NCBI RefSeq assembly: GCF_001517625.2
Contig: NZ_LN999825.1
Span: 124,001-188,000, forward strand
Reading direction: 5' to 3'
Length of the DNA: 64,000 nucleotides
Source: Clostridium sp. AT4
Lineage (GTDB): Bacteria > Bacillota > Clostridia > Lachnospirales > Lachnospiraceae
A model generated the notes under the pieces. It was not told the origin of the DNA. It saw only the letters and a program-made list of their open reading frames with translations, and did not search any database. Both the position numbers and the translations under genes were made by a program. Position 1 is the stretch's first letter. Each line of letters starts with the position of its first letter. This document shows positions 7,276 through 17,261 of this stretch, piece after piece.

Positions 7276-8289
7276 TTACTGTTTTACCTGTACATTCCCA
7301 TCTATGATCCACTCGCCGTTTTCATTTACCATATAGCCGTCCGGTGTCATTTCATTCTTTATCATGGAGCCAACCGGGCGGTTGGGAGCGGGAGTATCCT
7401 GGAAGTAATAGCACTTTCCATTGATCCAGTTCCAGCCTGTGTACATGGAACCGGCTCTGCTGTCATTCTGGTCATGGAGGAAATAGGTGTTTCCGTCACG
7501 GTCTGTAAACCAGCCGCTGTTCATGTATCCCTCAGCATTAAAGTAATACCATGCTTTAAAACCGTTCCAGGAGCACTCATACCAGCTGTCTGCCGGATAG
7601 GAACCGTCTAAGGCTTCAAACCACCAGCCCTTTTCATTCTGCATCCACTGGCCGTTTGGCTCAGGAGCCTCCTCCTTCTGAGGCTGGACTTCATACTCAT
7701 AAATCTCTTCCTCATCCTCGTCACTGCTGTCATTGTAAGACGGAGGAGCTTCTGTCTCCGGATTTGTAGTTTCTTCCTCTTTCTTAAGGATCATTTCATA
7801 TGGCTCATAATCGCCGAATTCTGTGATCATTCCCTTCTCATGAAGCCTGTCTACCACCTGAAAATCATTCTCATCCACGGAAATCGTCACATTTTCATCC
7901 GATTTTATGGTAATGGTTCCAAGAAGGACCTTTTCTCCTTTTTCAAGAACGGTATCCCTTCCGGCTACATACAGCTTCATGGTCTGATCTTCCTCATTGT
8001 ACCGTTCTTCATGAACCGATACCTTCTCTCCCTTAAAATCAGATCCGAATTTAAAAACAGGCTCCTTTGACAGATCTTCCTTGCTGTCAAAATTCAGTGT
8101 CAGGCTGAAGGCCTTAATCTCCTCAAACGCTTCCTTTTCCTGAAGCTCCAGATACATACTTACTACATTTTTGCTCTTCTTTTCCCATGTGATCAGGCTG
8201 TGCTTTTCCGCCCGTGTCATCACAGGCGGGATCAGCACAAGAAGAAGGCAGACGATGGCCAGACAGCCGAAAATTGATTTCTTCTTCAT
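7276..8289 (-). CDS. secreted cohesin-like protein with choline-binding-type repeats
   Basis: A 337-aa exported protein. Residues 1-27 are a signal peptide (K-K-K, hydrophobic core, cleavage near T-R-A-E). Residues about 30-160 form a beta-rich domain whose pattern (I-K-A-F-S-L-T-L-N-F-D, a middle V-A-G-R-D, then V-L-L-G-T-I-T-I-K) resembles a cohesin fold. An acidic Pro/Glu linker spans 170-212. Residues 214-300 contain aromatic/Gly repeats (G-W-W-F, W-Y-Y-F-N-A-E-G-Y, T-Y-F-L-H, G-W-N-W-I-N-G-K-C-Y-Y-F) of the choline/glucan-binding type that hold proteins to the cell surface. It lies 11 bases after the dockerin-bearing mucinase, so it may anchor that enzyme to the cell. The cohesin assignment is by pattern only and needs a profile search. 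Confidence 0.62.
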   Translation of the reverse strand: MKKKSIFGCLAIVCLLLVLIPPVMTRAEKHSLITWEKKSKNVVSMYLELQEKEAFEEIKAFSLTLNFDSKEDLSKEPVFKFGSDFKGEKVSVHEERYNEEDQTMKLYVAGRDTVLEKGEKVLLGTITIKSDENVTISVDENDFQVVDRLHEKGMITEFGDYEPYEMILKKEEETTNPETEAPPSYNDSSDEDEEEIYEYEVQPQKEEAPEPNGQWMQNEKGWWFEALDGSYPADSWYECSWNGFKAWYYFNAEGYMNSGWFTDRDGNTYFLHDQNDSRAGSMYTGWNWINGKCYYFQDTPAPNRPVGSMIKNEMTPDGYMVNENGEWIIDGNVQVKQ

Positions 8290-8300
8290 GTTTTTCTATC

Positions 8301-11300
8301 TTATTCTCCGTTGTTTGGTGTTTGACTGTTCTCCAGCTTGATGGTCGGAATCGGATTCGGAACGGAAATCAGCTTTGTATCACTTACAAGGCGGTCACCT
8401 TCATTGGTTTCCGCATCCTGGACACGGTAAAGCTCTGCCCGTACCTTCTCTGACCATTCAAAGCCATTCAGATATTCAGGCTCAATATAGTAAATCCAGC
8501 TTCCCTCGGAAACCTCTCCTAACTGTCCGTCCTTTGGATCGGGAGCCAGGATCAACTGATCTGCAACTGTATCTCCGTCCTTATCCTTTCCGCCGACTAC
8601 ATTACCCTTTTCATCATAGAGGATCACCATGTTATAGGCAGGATTTCCCTTGTAGCGTCCTGTAAATACGATGGAACCCTTGGGGATTCTGGTCGCATTG
8701 CTGCCGGTTGCAGTTCTGCCGCTGCGTTTTGCGCTGGAAGACGTTGCTGTGCTGTCTTCACCGCTATTATCACTTCCGGAATGCTCAAATACCGCATCCT
8801 CTGCCAGAATTCCAAACTGATCCAGCCAAACACTGTCTCCGACAGGGCTGAGAATATCGATCTCCGTAGCTGCGAAACGGTTGGAATCAAGCGCTGTGAT
8901 CTTCACATAGGCTGCATCATAGATATAGTACTTTCCGTCATTTTCCTTGTCAAAATGTACTGTGGTGACGCCATCCTTCAGCTGGAAGGTTCCTTTTTTA
9001 ATCTCCTTCCAGTCTGTTCCGTCCTCGCTGATGGAAATGGAGTATCTCTTGATCGGCTCCCCGGTTCCTTTATATGTATATTTCACGCCTGCAATGGCCT
9101 CTGTTCTGCCAAGGGAAATGACTGCCTGAGCGTCCTCTGCCTTTTGTTCCGCATCCTCTGCCGCATTTACCGTTCCCTCATATGCAGTATTCAGATCATT
9201 GTCAATCATAATTTTTGCGCTGCTGATGGTTCCGCTGCAGGACTGGTTGAACTGGTTTTCCTCACTGTTTACATCCCCGTTTACCTCTTCATCCGCTTTG
9301 GACAAGGTATTTACGGTAATGCTCCAGCCGGTCTTATCCATGCTTCCATCATGGGAAACCAGGATCTCATCAGCCAGGACATAAGCCTCTGTCGGCATCA
9401 TGCACCAGTCAATTCCTCTTACCTCATATCCAACCACCCGGTTATTGATTCCGGAAATCACGTCCGTAAACGTATTCTCCTGTGTAAATCCAACAACCTG
9501 GCGCTCTTCCTTTCCGTAGCGGCGCTGAATCCGGGTGATCTCATAGCCGAAAAGCTCTCCGCTCATGGCAGCTCCGTCTTTGCCGCTGGCTTCCATGGTA
9601 AGTGTCACACGGCTTGGATCAGCTGCATCCTGCTGTGCTGTGGCTGTTACCTCTACAGAATCTGCGATACTGCTTCCGCCCTCTGCACGGTATTCTCTGG
9701 CCTCATCATTGATATAGTAAATCGCTCTCTCTTCTGCATCAAACTGCTCTGCATATTTCTTTGTTTTTGCATCCGGCGTCATTCCCCAGCGTGTGAAGAA
9801 TTCAAGCACGTTCTTTTCAGCGGCCGCACAGGCCAGACGCATAAGCTTATTATCCTTATCAGCTCCGTCCAGAGTCAGCTTCACATCACCGGGAGCGGGA
9901 GCACGGCTTATATCCCTTGCATAAGAATCGATGCGGGCAAAGATCAGGTTCTTTCTCTGCTCCTCATAATCCTCATAGGTCTTAAAGTTATATCCGTCAT
10001 CATAGGCCAAATGGAACTGCCAGTACATTCCCAGCTGATCGCTGCTTCCGCCCTTTGTTCCGGAGGTTACCTTTCTGTAAGCGTCCTCATACTTAAAGCG
10101 CACAGAATCATTGGTATCCTTGGCCTGAGCCAGAATTGAATAGTAGTTATTTGTGACCTCAGCCACAGCGTAAGCGCCTTCGTTGATGATATGGCCGATC
10201 TCATGGGCAATTCCCCAGCCAAAGTAGCTACCGCTTACATATTTACCGTTATCATGCTTCACAGGTACAGAACCGCCTACCAGCGTAGAGGAATCCCATT
10301 CGATACCGATATGAAGGCCGCCTGCGTACATAAATGCGCCTGCAAACATTCTCTGGTAACGGATGTTTAAGCGGGTGGTCGGCAGCTTGTCTTTTCCGTA
10401 GGTCGTCCCGCCAATCACAGGATTTTCGCTGAGTCCCTTGTGCTGGTAGAATAAGTGAACCATCTCATCCATAGCTGTAAGGGACTGGGACAGCTTCTCT
10501 GCCGCTTCCTCTGCTGATTCATTATTTCCTGTAATAGACTTATAAACCTGTTTGATCGGTACGGAATACATCACCTGATCCAGAACAATATCCGTTGCTC
10601 CCAGGATACAGTTTTTCTCCTGGTATTCATTCTTTGAAAGCGCATAGTGGGATTTTTCATTGTCCTGATCCGCATTGTGCAGAGCTTCAATCTTCGGAAC
10701 ATACTCTATCATCTCTTCCACATATGCATCGATCAGCTCCCGGCGCTCCTCCTCTGTCTTTGCCCTGGTTACATCTAAAACAGGGTACTGAGAACCGCCG
10801 ATCACACGCACTCCGTATTCGTCATTGGGATTATTTCCCGTATACTCTACATAGAGCGCACCGCCCTTTTCCACTCCCAGGCTGGATACGGCCGGAATCT
10901 CAATTTCATTGATCCCCACCTTTAAATCCATTACCTTTTTCTGGAAATGGCTTGCTTCTCCGTGATACTGGGTCGCATAAAGCGCCAGATTTGTGTTATC
11001 TCCGGGACGCTTTCCGGCTGCTCCTACATAAACCACAATCTGCTCACCGGCTAACGCTGCCGTTCCTAATGGCTGCCATCCGTTAAGGCCGCCGCTGAAG
11101 GTAATGTGTTTATCATATGCCTTGGATACGGTGGTATCCACTTTAATCACATTCTGAACCGCTTCATTCTTTAAGATCAGCTCTGCATTATCAAGCTCTT
11201 TTAAAATAAGCTCTCTCTTAGGCGTCATTTCTCCGCTTTCAGGATCCACCTCATCTGCCCGTGCTCTCAGCTCTGCAATGGTATCCATGGTAACATCCCC

Positions 11301-13826
11301 GCGAAGCGTCATATGCAAATCATCTGTATACAGAGAAAGTACCTCATTTAAAAGCACATCATATTCATAGAAACGCACCTCTGCAATACTGATACCGCGC
11401 TGATTGCTTGGTACGGATACATTGATCTGAACCTTATCTGCAGTAAACGGCTCATCTGCCATAAACTCATAGTATGTCTTTCCATTTCCGTCCAGACTGG
11501 CTCTTGCAGAAAGGCGTCCCTTTATGATGGTTGGCTCACTGCCTTCCCCATCCCAGGCTCTGATGCAGAATTCTCTGAAACCGGCTTTCTGATTCGGGCC
11601 TGCAGTAAATGCAATGGTGTCCATTTCATAGGACTGATCCAACGTGATAATAGGGCCGCGGTAATTCTGATATACACCGCCAGCATCCCAGTCATCTAAT
11701 TCCCAATAAGAAAGCGGATCGCCGTCCACCACATCTCCCGGCGCTCCTGTTATGGAACCGGCTACAATGGATACCTCTTTTATATGCTCCGTCAGCGCTT
11801 CCCCTGTCTCTGCAGCTTTGTTGATCAGGCGGTACGCCGGCATTTTTGCCGCATCTACTGTGATGGTGCTTCCGGAATATTTCTCAGAAGCCGGACTGTC
11901 TCCTATAGGGTTATGGCCAACCATGTAGATCTCATACTCCGTCTTATCTTCCAGACCGCTGATGGTTGTGCTCGTTCCTGTAAACTCGCCAAGCATTGTA
12001 AACGCGTCTTCTGTGCCCGCCTTGCGGTAATACAGGCTGTAGCTCTTTGTATCCTTCATCTTTTTCCATGAGATATGAAGGCTCTTATAGCCTCCCTCAA
12101 TGGAAATGTTTTCCGGTGCAGGCGGCGGACCGTCCGGTTCCGGTGTTACGGCAATCTGAGCGCTGTAGCTGCTCTTCCAGCTTCCGTTTACAGAACGCAC
12201 CTTTACCAGAAACGTTTCATAATTTAACAGTTCTTTTCCATTAAATTCATCAACAACCAGGGTATTTGCCGTCGTTTCGATAATTTCCGTTTTTCCATTA
12301 TTTGTAATGGAAACCTCATAGCCTGTAATATTTACCTCTTTATCCCATGTAAGGGTAAAGATCTTGCTTCCAATCTGTGCGCTTACATTCTGAGGGATAT
12401 TCTGGGCTGGCGGCGGGATGCGGTCCTTCATATCGCCTAAAAATTCTACCTGGCTGATTTCTGCCAGATTTCCTTCCGATACGGTTCCCGTTACCTTAAT
12501 ACGGATCTTTTTCACAGGCTTCTGATTCTTCAGATCAATCAGGATCGCACCGTCTGCATCGATCATGGCAGTCGCACCGCTTCGGAAGGAACGGCGCTTT
12601 TTAGTTCTCGCATACCTGTCAATGGTTACTGTAATCTTCTCGCCGTCAGCCAGCTCTGCTTCTACCTCACCAGTGCTGATCGCGCCCTCAGAATCAGGCG
12701 GAGACTGGATTACAATTCCTCCGATCACCGGCTGTCTGGAAAGATCCAGCTCCAGTTCAACCGGATAAGCCTCTGAAATCGGTTCATCTATCTCGCTGTC
12801 CGCATGCTCCAGTGTTATGGAACTCTCTGTATCATTATTAAACAGATCCTGTACCGTTCCCTCTACTTTTGTAGCATTGCTTTTTGTCGCTTCACTTGGG
12901 GAGGCAAGCGTTACATCGCCTTCCTGAACCGTGATCGAACGTTCAATCGTAGAAACCGGATATTTATTATCACTGCCTTCCTTTCCTTTATACAGGCTGG
13001 CAAAATACTGAAGATCCACCAGGTCGATTTCTCCGTCACGGTTTAAATCCATGCCTTCCTCATCCATACCTGTGAGATTGCCCTCATAAACAGCATCTAC
13101 CAGAGCATTCATATCCTCTTTATCAATCACGCCGCTTCCGTCCACATCACCCATACGGATCAGGCCCGGATGAGCGGAGGAGGAATATTCATAATCACCG
13201 TAATCATTTAAAATCATGATCTTGGAGGTATCATCCCTGACCTCTATGGTCTGTTCGTATGGAAGATAGCCTTCGGCTGTTACCTCAAGCTCATAAGTTC
13301 CGTTCGGAACGTTTTCGAATATCTCCTTTTCCTGCTGTCCCTCTCCCGATTCCTCTTCAGGCATCAGGCTGATGGTAAGAGAATCCTGGTAAATATCCCC
13401 GTCTTCGTTCGCTCTTGCCTTTTTGGATACGACTTCATTTAATTCAACATTAAAATCCACAGCAGACATTACAGGCAGCAGGGTCCGTATTTCCACCATA
13501 ACAGCGCCTCTGTGCTCTTTTCCCGGCTTTACCGGCTCACTGGGACTTGCAGTGGGAACTGATTCTGTCTCTGTTCCTCCATCCTCTTCATCTTCCTGCC
13601 GATGGCTTTCAGATGAACTTGCAGTGGGAATCGTTTCTTTCTCTGTTTCCTCAGTCTGCGTTTCCTCGTCCCTGCTGTCTGATTCCAGACCGGGGATTTT
13701 GCTTTCCTCCAGGGCTTCCATTTGCCCTGCTGATTCCGGCAGCTGCGCTCCATAGGCGTTAAAGGCGCCAAGGGGAAGCTGCAGGCCAATACAGGCAGCC
13801 AGCACACATGCCAGTTGTCGTTTCAT
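8301..13826 (-). CDS. secreted M60-like (mucin-directed) metallopeptidase with dockerin
   Basis: A 1841-aa secreted multidomain protease. Order: signal peptide (1-28); Ser/Thr/Glu-rich spacer (30-105); a beta domain (108-205); a type I dockerin (about 225-282) with two calcium repeats starting D-V-D-G-S-G and D-L-N-R-D-G; two fibronectin III domains (about 473-655); an F5/8C-like carbohydrate-binding domain (about 660-825); the M60 catalytic region (about 900-1450) with zinc motif H-E-I-G-H at 1208-1212 and the third ligand Glu 1223 in A-E-V-T-N-N; then a further discoidin-like domain near 1600-1700. M60 (enhancin-like) enzymes cut O-glycosylated mucins. I saw no LPxTG sorting signal, so attachment probably relies on the dockerin. 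I used the inner ATG (AGGAG upstream), which starts the signal peptide. Confidence 0.88.
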   Translation of the reverse strand: MKRQLACVLAACIGLQLPLGAFNAYGAQLPESAGQMEALEESKIPGLESDSRDEETQTEETEKETIPTASSSESHRQEDEEDGGTETESVPTASPSEPVKPGKEHRGAVMVEIRTLLPVMSAVDFNVELNEVVSKKARANEDGDIYQDSLTISLMPEEESGEGQQEKEIFENVPNGTYELEVTAEGYLPYEQTIEVRDDTSKIMILNDYGDYEYSSSAHPGLIRMGDVDGSGVIDKEDMNALVDAVYEGNLTGMDEEGMDLNRDGEIDLVDLQYFASLYKGKEGSDNKYPVSTIERSITVQEGDVTLASPSEATKSNATKVEGTVQDLFNNDTESSITLEHADSEIDEPISEAYPVELELDLSRQPVIGGIVIQSPPDSEGAISTGEVEAELADGEKITVTIDRYARTKKRRSFRSGATAMIDADGAILIDLKNQKPVKKIRIKVTGTVSEGNLAEISQVEFLGDMKDRIPPPAQNIPQNVSAQIGSKIFTLTWDKEVNITGYEVSITNNGKTEIIETTANTLVVDEFNGKELLNYETFLVKVRSVNGSWKSSYSAQIAVTPEPDGPPPAPENISIEGGYKSLHISWKKMKDTKSYSLYYRKAGTEDAFTMLGEFTGTSTTISGLEDKTEYEIYMVGHNPIGDSPASEKYSGSTITVDAAKMPAYRLINKAAETGEALTEHIKEVSIVAGSITGAPGDVVDGDPLSYWELDDWDAGGVYQNYRGPIITLDQSYEMDTIAFTAGPNQKAGFREFCIRAWDGEGSEPTIIKGRLSARASLDGNGKTYYEFMADEPFTADKVQINVSVPSNQRGISIAEVRFYEYDVLLNEVLSLYTDDLHMTLRGDVTMDTIAELRARADEVDPESGEMTPKRELILKELDNAELILKNEAVQNVIKVDTTVSKAYDKHITFSGGLNGWQPLGTAALAGEQIVVYVGAAGKRPGDNTNLALYATQYHGEASHFQKKVMDLKVGINEIEIPAVSSLGVEKGGALYVEYTGNNPNDEYGVRVIGGSQYPVLDVTRAKTEEERRELIDAYVEEMIEYVPKIEALHNADQDNEKSHYALSKNEYQEKNCILGATDIVLDQVMYSVPIKQVYKSITGNNESAEEAAEKLSQSLTAMDEMVHLFYQHKGLSENPVIGGTTYGKDKLPTTRLNIRYQRMFAGAFMYAGGLHIGIEWDSSTLVGGSVPVKHDNGKYVSGSYFGWGIAHEIGHIINEGAYAVAEVTNNYYSILAQAKDTNDSVRFKYEDAYRKVTSGTKGGSSDQLGMYWQFHLAYDDGYNFKTYEDYEEQRKNLIFARIDSYARDISRAPAPGDVKLTLDGADKDNKLMRLACAAAEKNVLEFFTRWGMTPDAKTKKYAEQFDAEERAIYYINDEAREYRAEGGSSIADSVEVTATAQQDAADPSRVTLTMEASGKDGAAMSGELFGYEITRIQRRYGKEERQVVGFTQENTFTDVISGINNRVVGYEVRGIDWCMMPTEAYVLADEILVSHDGSMDKTGWSITVNTLSKADEEVNGDVNSEENQFNQSCSGTISSAKIMIDNDLNTAYEGTVNAAEDAEQKAEDAQAVISLGRTEAIAGVKYTYKGTGEPIKRYSISISEDGTDWKEIKKGTFQLKDGVTTVHFDKENDGKYYIYDAAYVKITALDSNRFAATEIDILSPVGDSVWLDQFGILAEDAVFEHSGSDNSGEDSTATSSSAKRSGRTATGSNATRIPKGSIVFTGRYKGNPAYNMVILYDEKGNVVGGKDKDGDTVADQLILAPDPKDGQLGEVSEGSWIYYIEPEYLNGFEWSEKVRAELYRVQDAETNEGDRLVSDTKLISVPNPIPTIKLENSQTPNNGE

Positions 13827-13877
13827 TTCTGCTTCTCCTCTTCTTTTTTGTTTCGTTTTTGTAACCAAATGCACCTT

Positions 13878-13906
13878 AGTATATCAGGAAATGTTTGTCA
13901 TTTCAA
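13878..13906 (-). promoter_or_regulatory. sigma-A promoter of the mucinase operon
   Basis: Read leftward: -35 TTGAAA (13901-13906), 17-base spacer, -10 TATACT (13878-13883), about 50 bases before the chosen start codon. Confidence 0.75.
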
Positions 13907-13930
13907 TTGTTTTTTTACTTTTATTTCCAT

Positions 13931-13976
13931 ATAAAAACTCCCGCGCATATACCGTTTCCGTTTATGCGCGGGAGTT
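13931..13976 (-). terminator. terminator of gdhA
   Basis: A perfect 14-bp stem (13936-13949 with 13963-13976, AACTCCCGCGCATA type) is followed leftward by TTTTTAT. Confidence 0.93.
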
Positions 13977-13993
13977 CATTTTTTCATTCTGTT

Positions 13994-15415
<1,422 letters not shown>

Positions 15416-15423
15416 TTAGGGAC

Positions 15424-15452
15424 AGTATAGCAAGTTAACTTGCTAAAGTCAA
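15424..15452 (-). promoter_or_regulatory. gdhA promoter with palindromic operator in the spacer
   Basis: Read leftward: -35 TTGACT (15447-15452), 17-base spacer, -10 TATACT (15424-15429). A perfect 16-bp palindrome AGCAAGTTAACTTGCT (15429-15444) fills the spacer, so a bound protein would block RNA polymerase. Confidence 0.8.
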
Positions 15453-15484
15453 GAAGGAATTTTCAATCAGTCCTGTTCTTTTTC

Positions 15485-17248
15485 TTATAAAAAACACTCT
15501 TCCATCTGAGCTGTGATTTTCTCTTCCTCTGCCTGAGCCTTCCCTTTGTCTTCTGCACTCACGGAAATATACAGCTTTAACTTGGGCTCTGTTCCTGAAG
15601 GCCTTACAACCACAGACGCATTTCCGGCCAGACGGAATTTCAGCACATCCGAGGAAGGAAGGCCTGCGATCGGCTCTGTCGTTTTGTCCGCCCTGCTGAT
15701 CGTACCGGACAGATAATCCTCTACGGCTTCTGTCTTTCGTCCGCCGATGCAGACTGCCTCTCCCTCCGCTATACGGGAAGCCATGGTGTGAAGGCGGTTC
15801 ATGATTCCCTTCATCTTTTCAAAGCCTTCCATTCCCTCAAATTCATAGGAATGAAGGGTGTTAAGGCAGAAACCATATTTTTCATACAGCCCCTCAAGCA
15901 CTTCTAAAAGCCCCATTCCCTTAGAACGGTAATATGCAGCCATCTCACAGATTAAAAACGCGCCGTCTACCGCATCTTTATCACGGACATAGCTTCCACT
16001 TAAATATCCGTAGCTTTCCTCAAAGCCCAGGATATAATCATTCTCTCTTCCCTCTGCTTCCAGGCGTGCGATCTGATCCCCGATAAATTTAAATCCGGTC
16101 AGCACATCCACTGTCTTTACTCCATAATCAGCTGCGATCCTGGCTGCCATATCCATTGTAACAATGGTTTTTACAAAAACCGGGTGCTCCGGCATAGTCC
16201 CTGCTGCCTGCCTCATGCTGCAGATATAGTTTAACAGAAGAAGCCCTGTCTCATTTCCGGATAAAAGCACATATTCGCCCTCACGGTTGGGAACCGCGAT
16301 CCCCACACGGTCACAGTCCGGATCTGTCGCCAAAAGAAGGTCTGCACTGCACTTCTTTGCATACTCCATTCCAAGAGCCATTGCCTCCCGAATCTCCGGA
16401 TTAGGATAGGGACAGGTCGGAAAATGGCCGTCCGGCTGCTCCTGTTCCTTTACAACCGTAATATTGGTAAAGCCGCTTTCTTTAAGTGTTCTTAACACCG
16501 GCTTTAATCCGGTTCCATTTAAAGGAGAGTATACGATAGAAATATTTTTATCCACGTTTTCTTCTGATCTTGTCAGCATGGACTGGCCCTTCACCGCCTC
16601 GATAAAGGAAGTGACCGTGTCTTCTCCGATATAGGAAATCCTGCCGTTTTCAAGGGCAGTTTCAAAATCTTCCCTTTTTACATCCTCAAAGGCATCTGTT
16701 TTTTCGATGCATCCAAGGATTTCTGCTGCAGCATCTGTTGTGATCTGGCAGCCGTCCGGGCCATATACCTTATATCCGTTGTATTTGGAAGGATTGTGGC
16801 TTGCAGTTACCATTACGCCTGTGGCGCAGCTTAAGCTGCGTACTGCCCAGGACAACATCGGAGTGGGCATCAGCTCCGTATAGATAAATACCCTGATCCC
16901 ATTGGCCGCAAAAACCTCCGCAGCCCGCTTTGCAAACAGGCTGCTCTTAATCCGGCTGTCATAGCTGATTGCAATTTTCCGCTCTTCTTTTGGGAAATGG
17001 CGGTTGATATAATCTGCCAGTCCCTGAGAAGCCTTTCCTACGGTATAAATATTCATGCGGTTGGTTCCTGCGCCGATCACGCCGCGCAGTCCTCCTGTTC
17101 CAAAGGCCAGATTCTGATAAAATGCATCCGTAATCCGTTCTTCCTTTCCCTCCATGTCCGTAAGCTCTGCTGTCAGGTCTGCATCCTCTGTGACCTTCTT
17201 TTTCCATACCTCATACTCATTTTTAATCTTCTCATAAACGGTGTCCAT
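15485..17248 (-). CDS. pgcA: alpha-phosphoglucomutase / phosphomannomutase
   Basis: A 587-aa alpha-D-phosphohexomutase that interconverts glucose 1-phosphate and glucose 6-phosphate (or the mannose pair). The four expected motifs are present: phosphoserine loop T-A-S-H-N-P-S-K-Y-N-G-Y-K, metal loop D-P-D-C-D-R-V-G-I-A, sugar-binding G-F-E-E-S-Y-G-Y-L, and the C-terminal phosphate-binding R-P-S-G-T-E-P-K. Length matches the Firmicute PgcA type (about 570-600 aa). The ATG is 13 bases after the GH28 stop and preceded by GAGAGGG, so it is likely the last gene of the glycan operon, though it may also have an independent housekeeping role. Confidence 0.93.
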   Translation of the reverse strand: MDTVYEKIKNEYEVWKKKVTEDADLTAELTDMEGKEERITDAFYQNLAFGTGGLRGVIGAGTNRMNIYTVGKASQGLADYINRHFPKEERKIAISYDSRIKSSLFAKRAAEVFAANGIRVFIYTELMPTPMLSWAVRSLSCATGVMVTASHNPSKYNGYKVYGPDGCQITTDAAAEILGCIEKTDAFEDVKREDFETALENGRISYIGEDTVTSFIEAVKGQSMLTRSEENVDKNISIVYSPLNGTGLKPVLRTLKESGFTNITVVKEQEQPDGHFPTCPYPNPEIREAMALGMEYAKKCSADLLLATDPDCDRVGIAVPNREGEYVLLSGNETGLLLLNYICSMRQAAGTMPEHPVFVKTIVTMDMAARIAADYGVKTVDVLTGFKFIGDQIARLEAEGRENDYILGFEESYGYLSGSYVRDKDAVDGAFLICEMAAYYRSKGMGLLEVLEGLYEKYGFCLNTLHSYEFEGMEGFEKMKGIMNRLHTMASRIAEGEAVCIGGRKTEAVEDYLSGTISRADKTTEPIAGLPSSDVLKFRLAGNASVVVRPSGTEPKLKLYISVSAEDKGKAQAEEEKITAQMEECFL

Positions 17249-17261
17249 ATCTTTTTCCCTC

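Noticed and set aside
8781-10139. 452-codon open frame opposite the mucinase gene
   Set aside because: It is a shadow of the real coding strand; no ribosome site and no plausible protein pattern.
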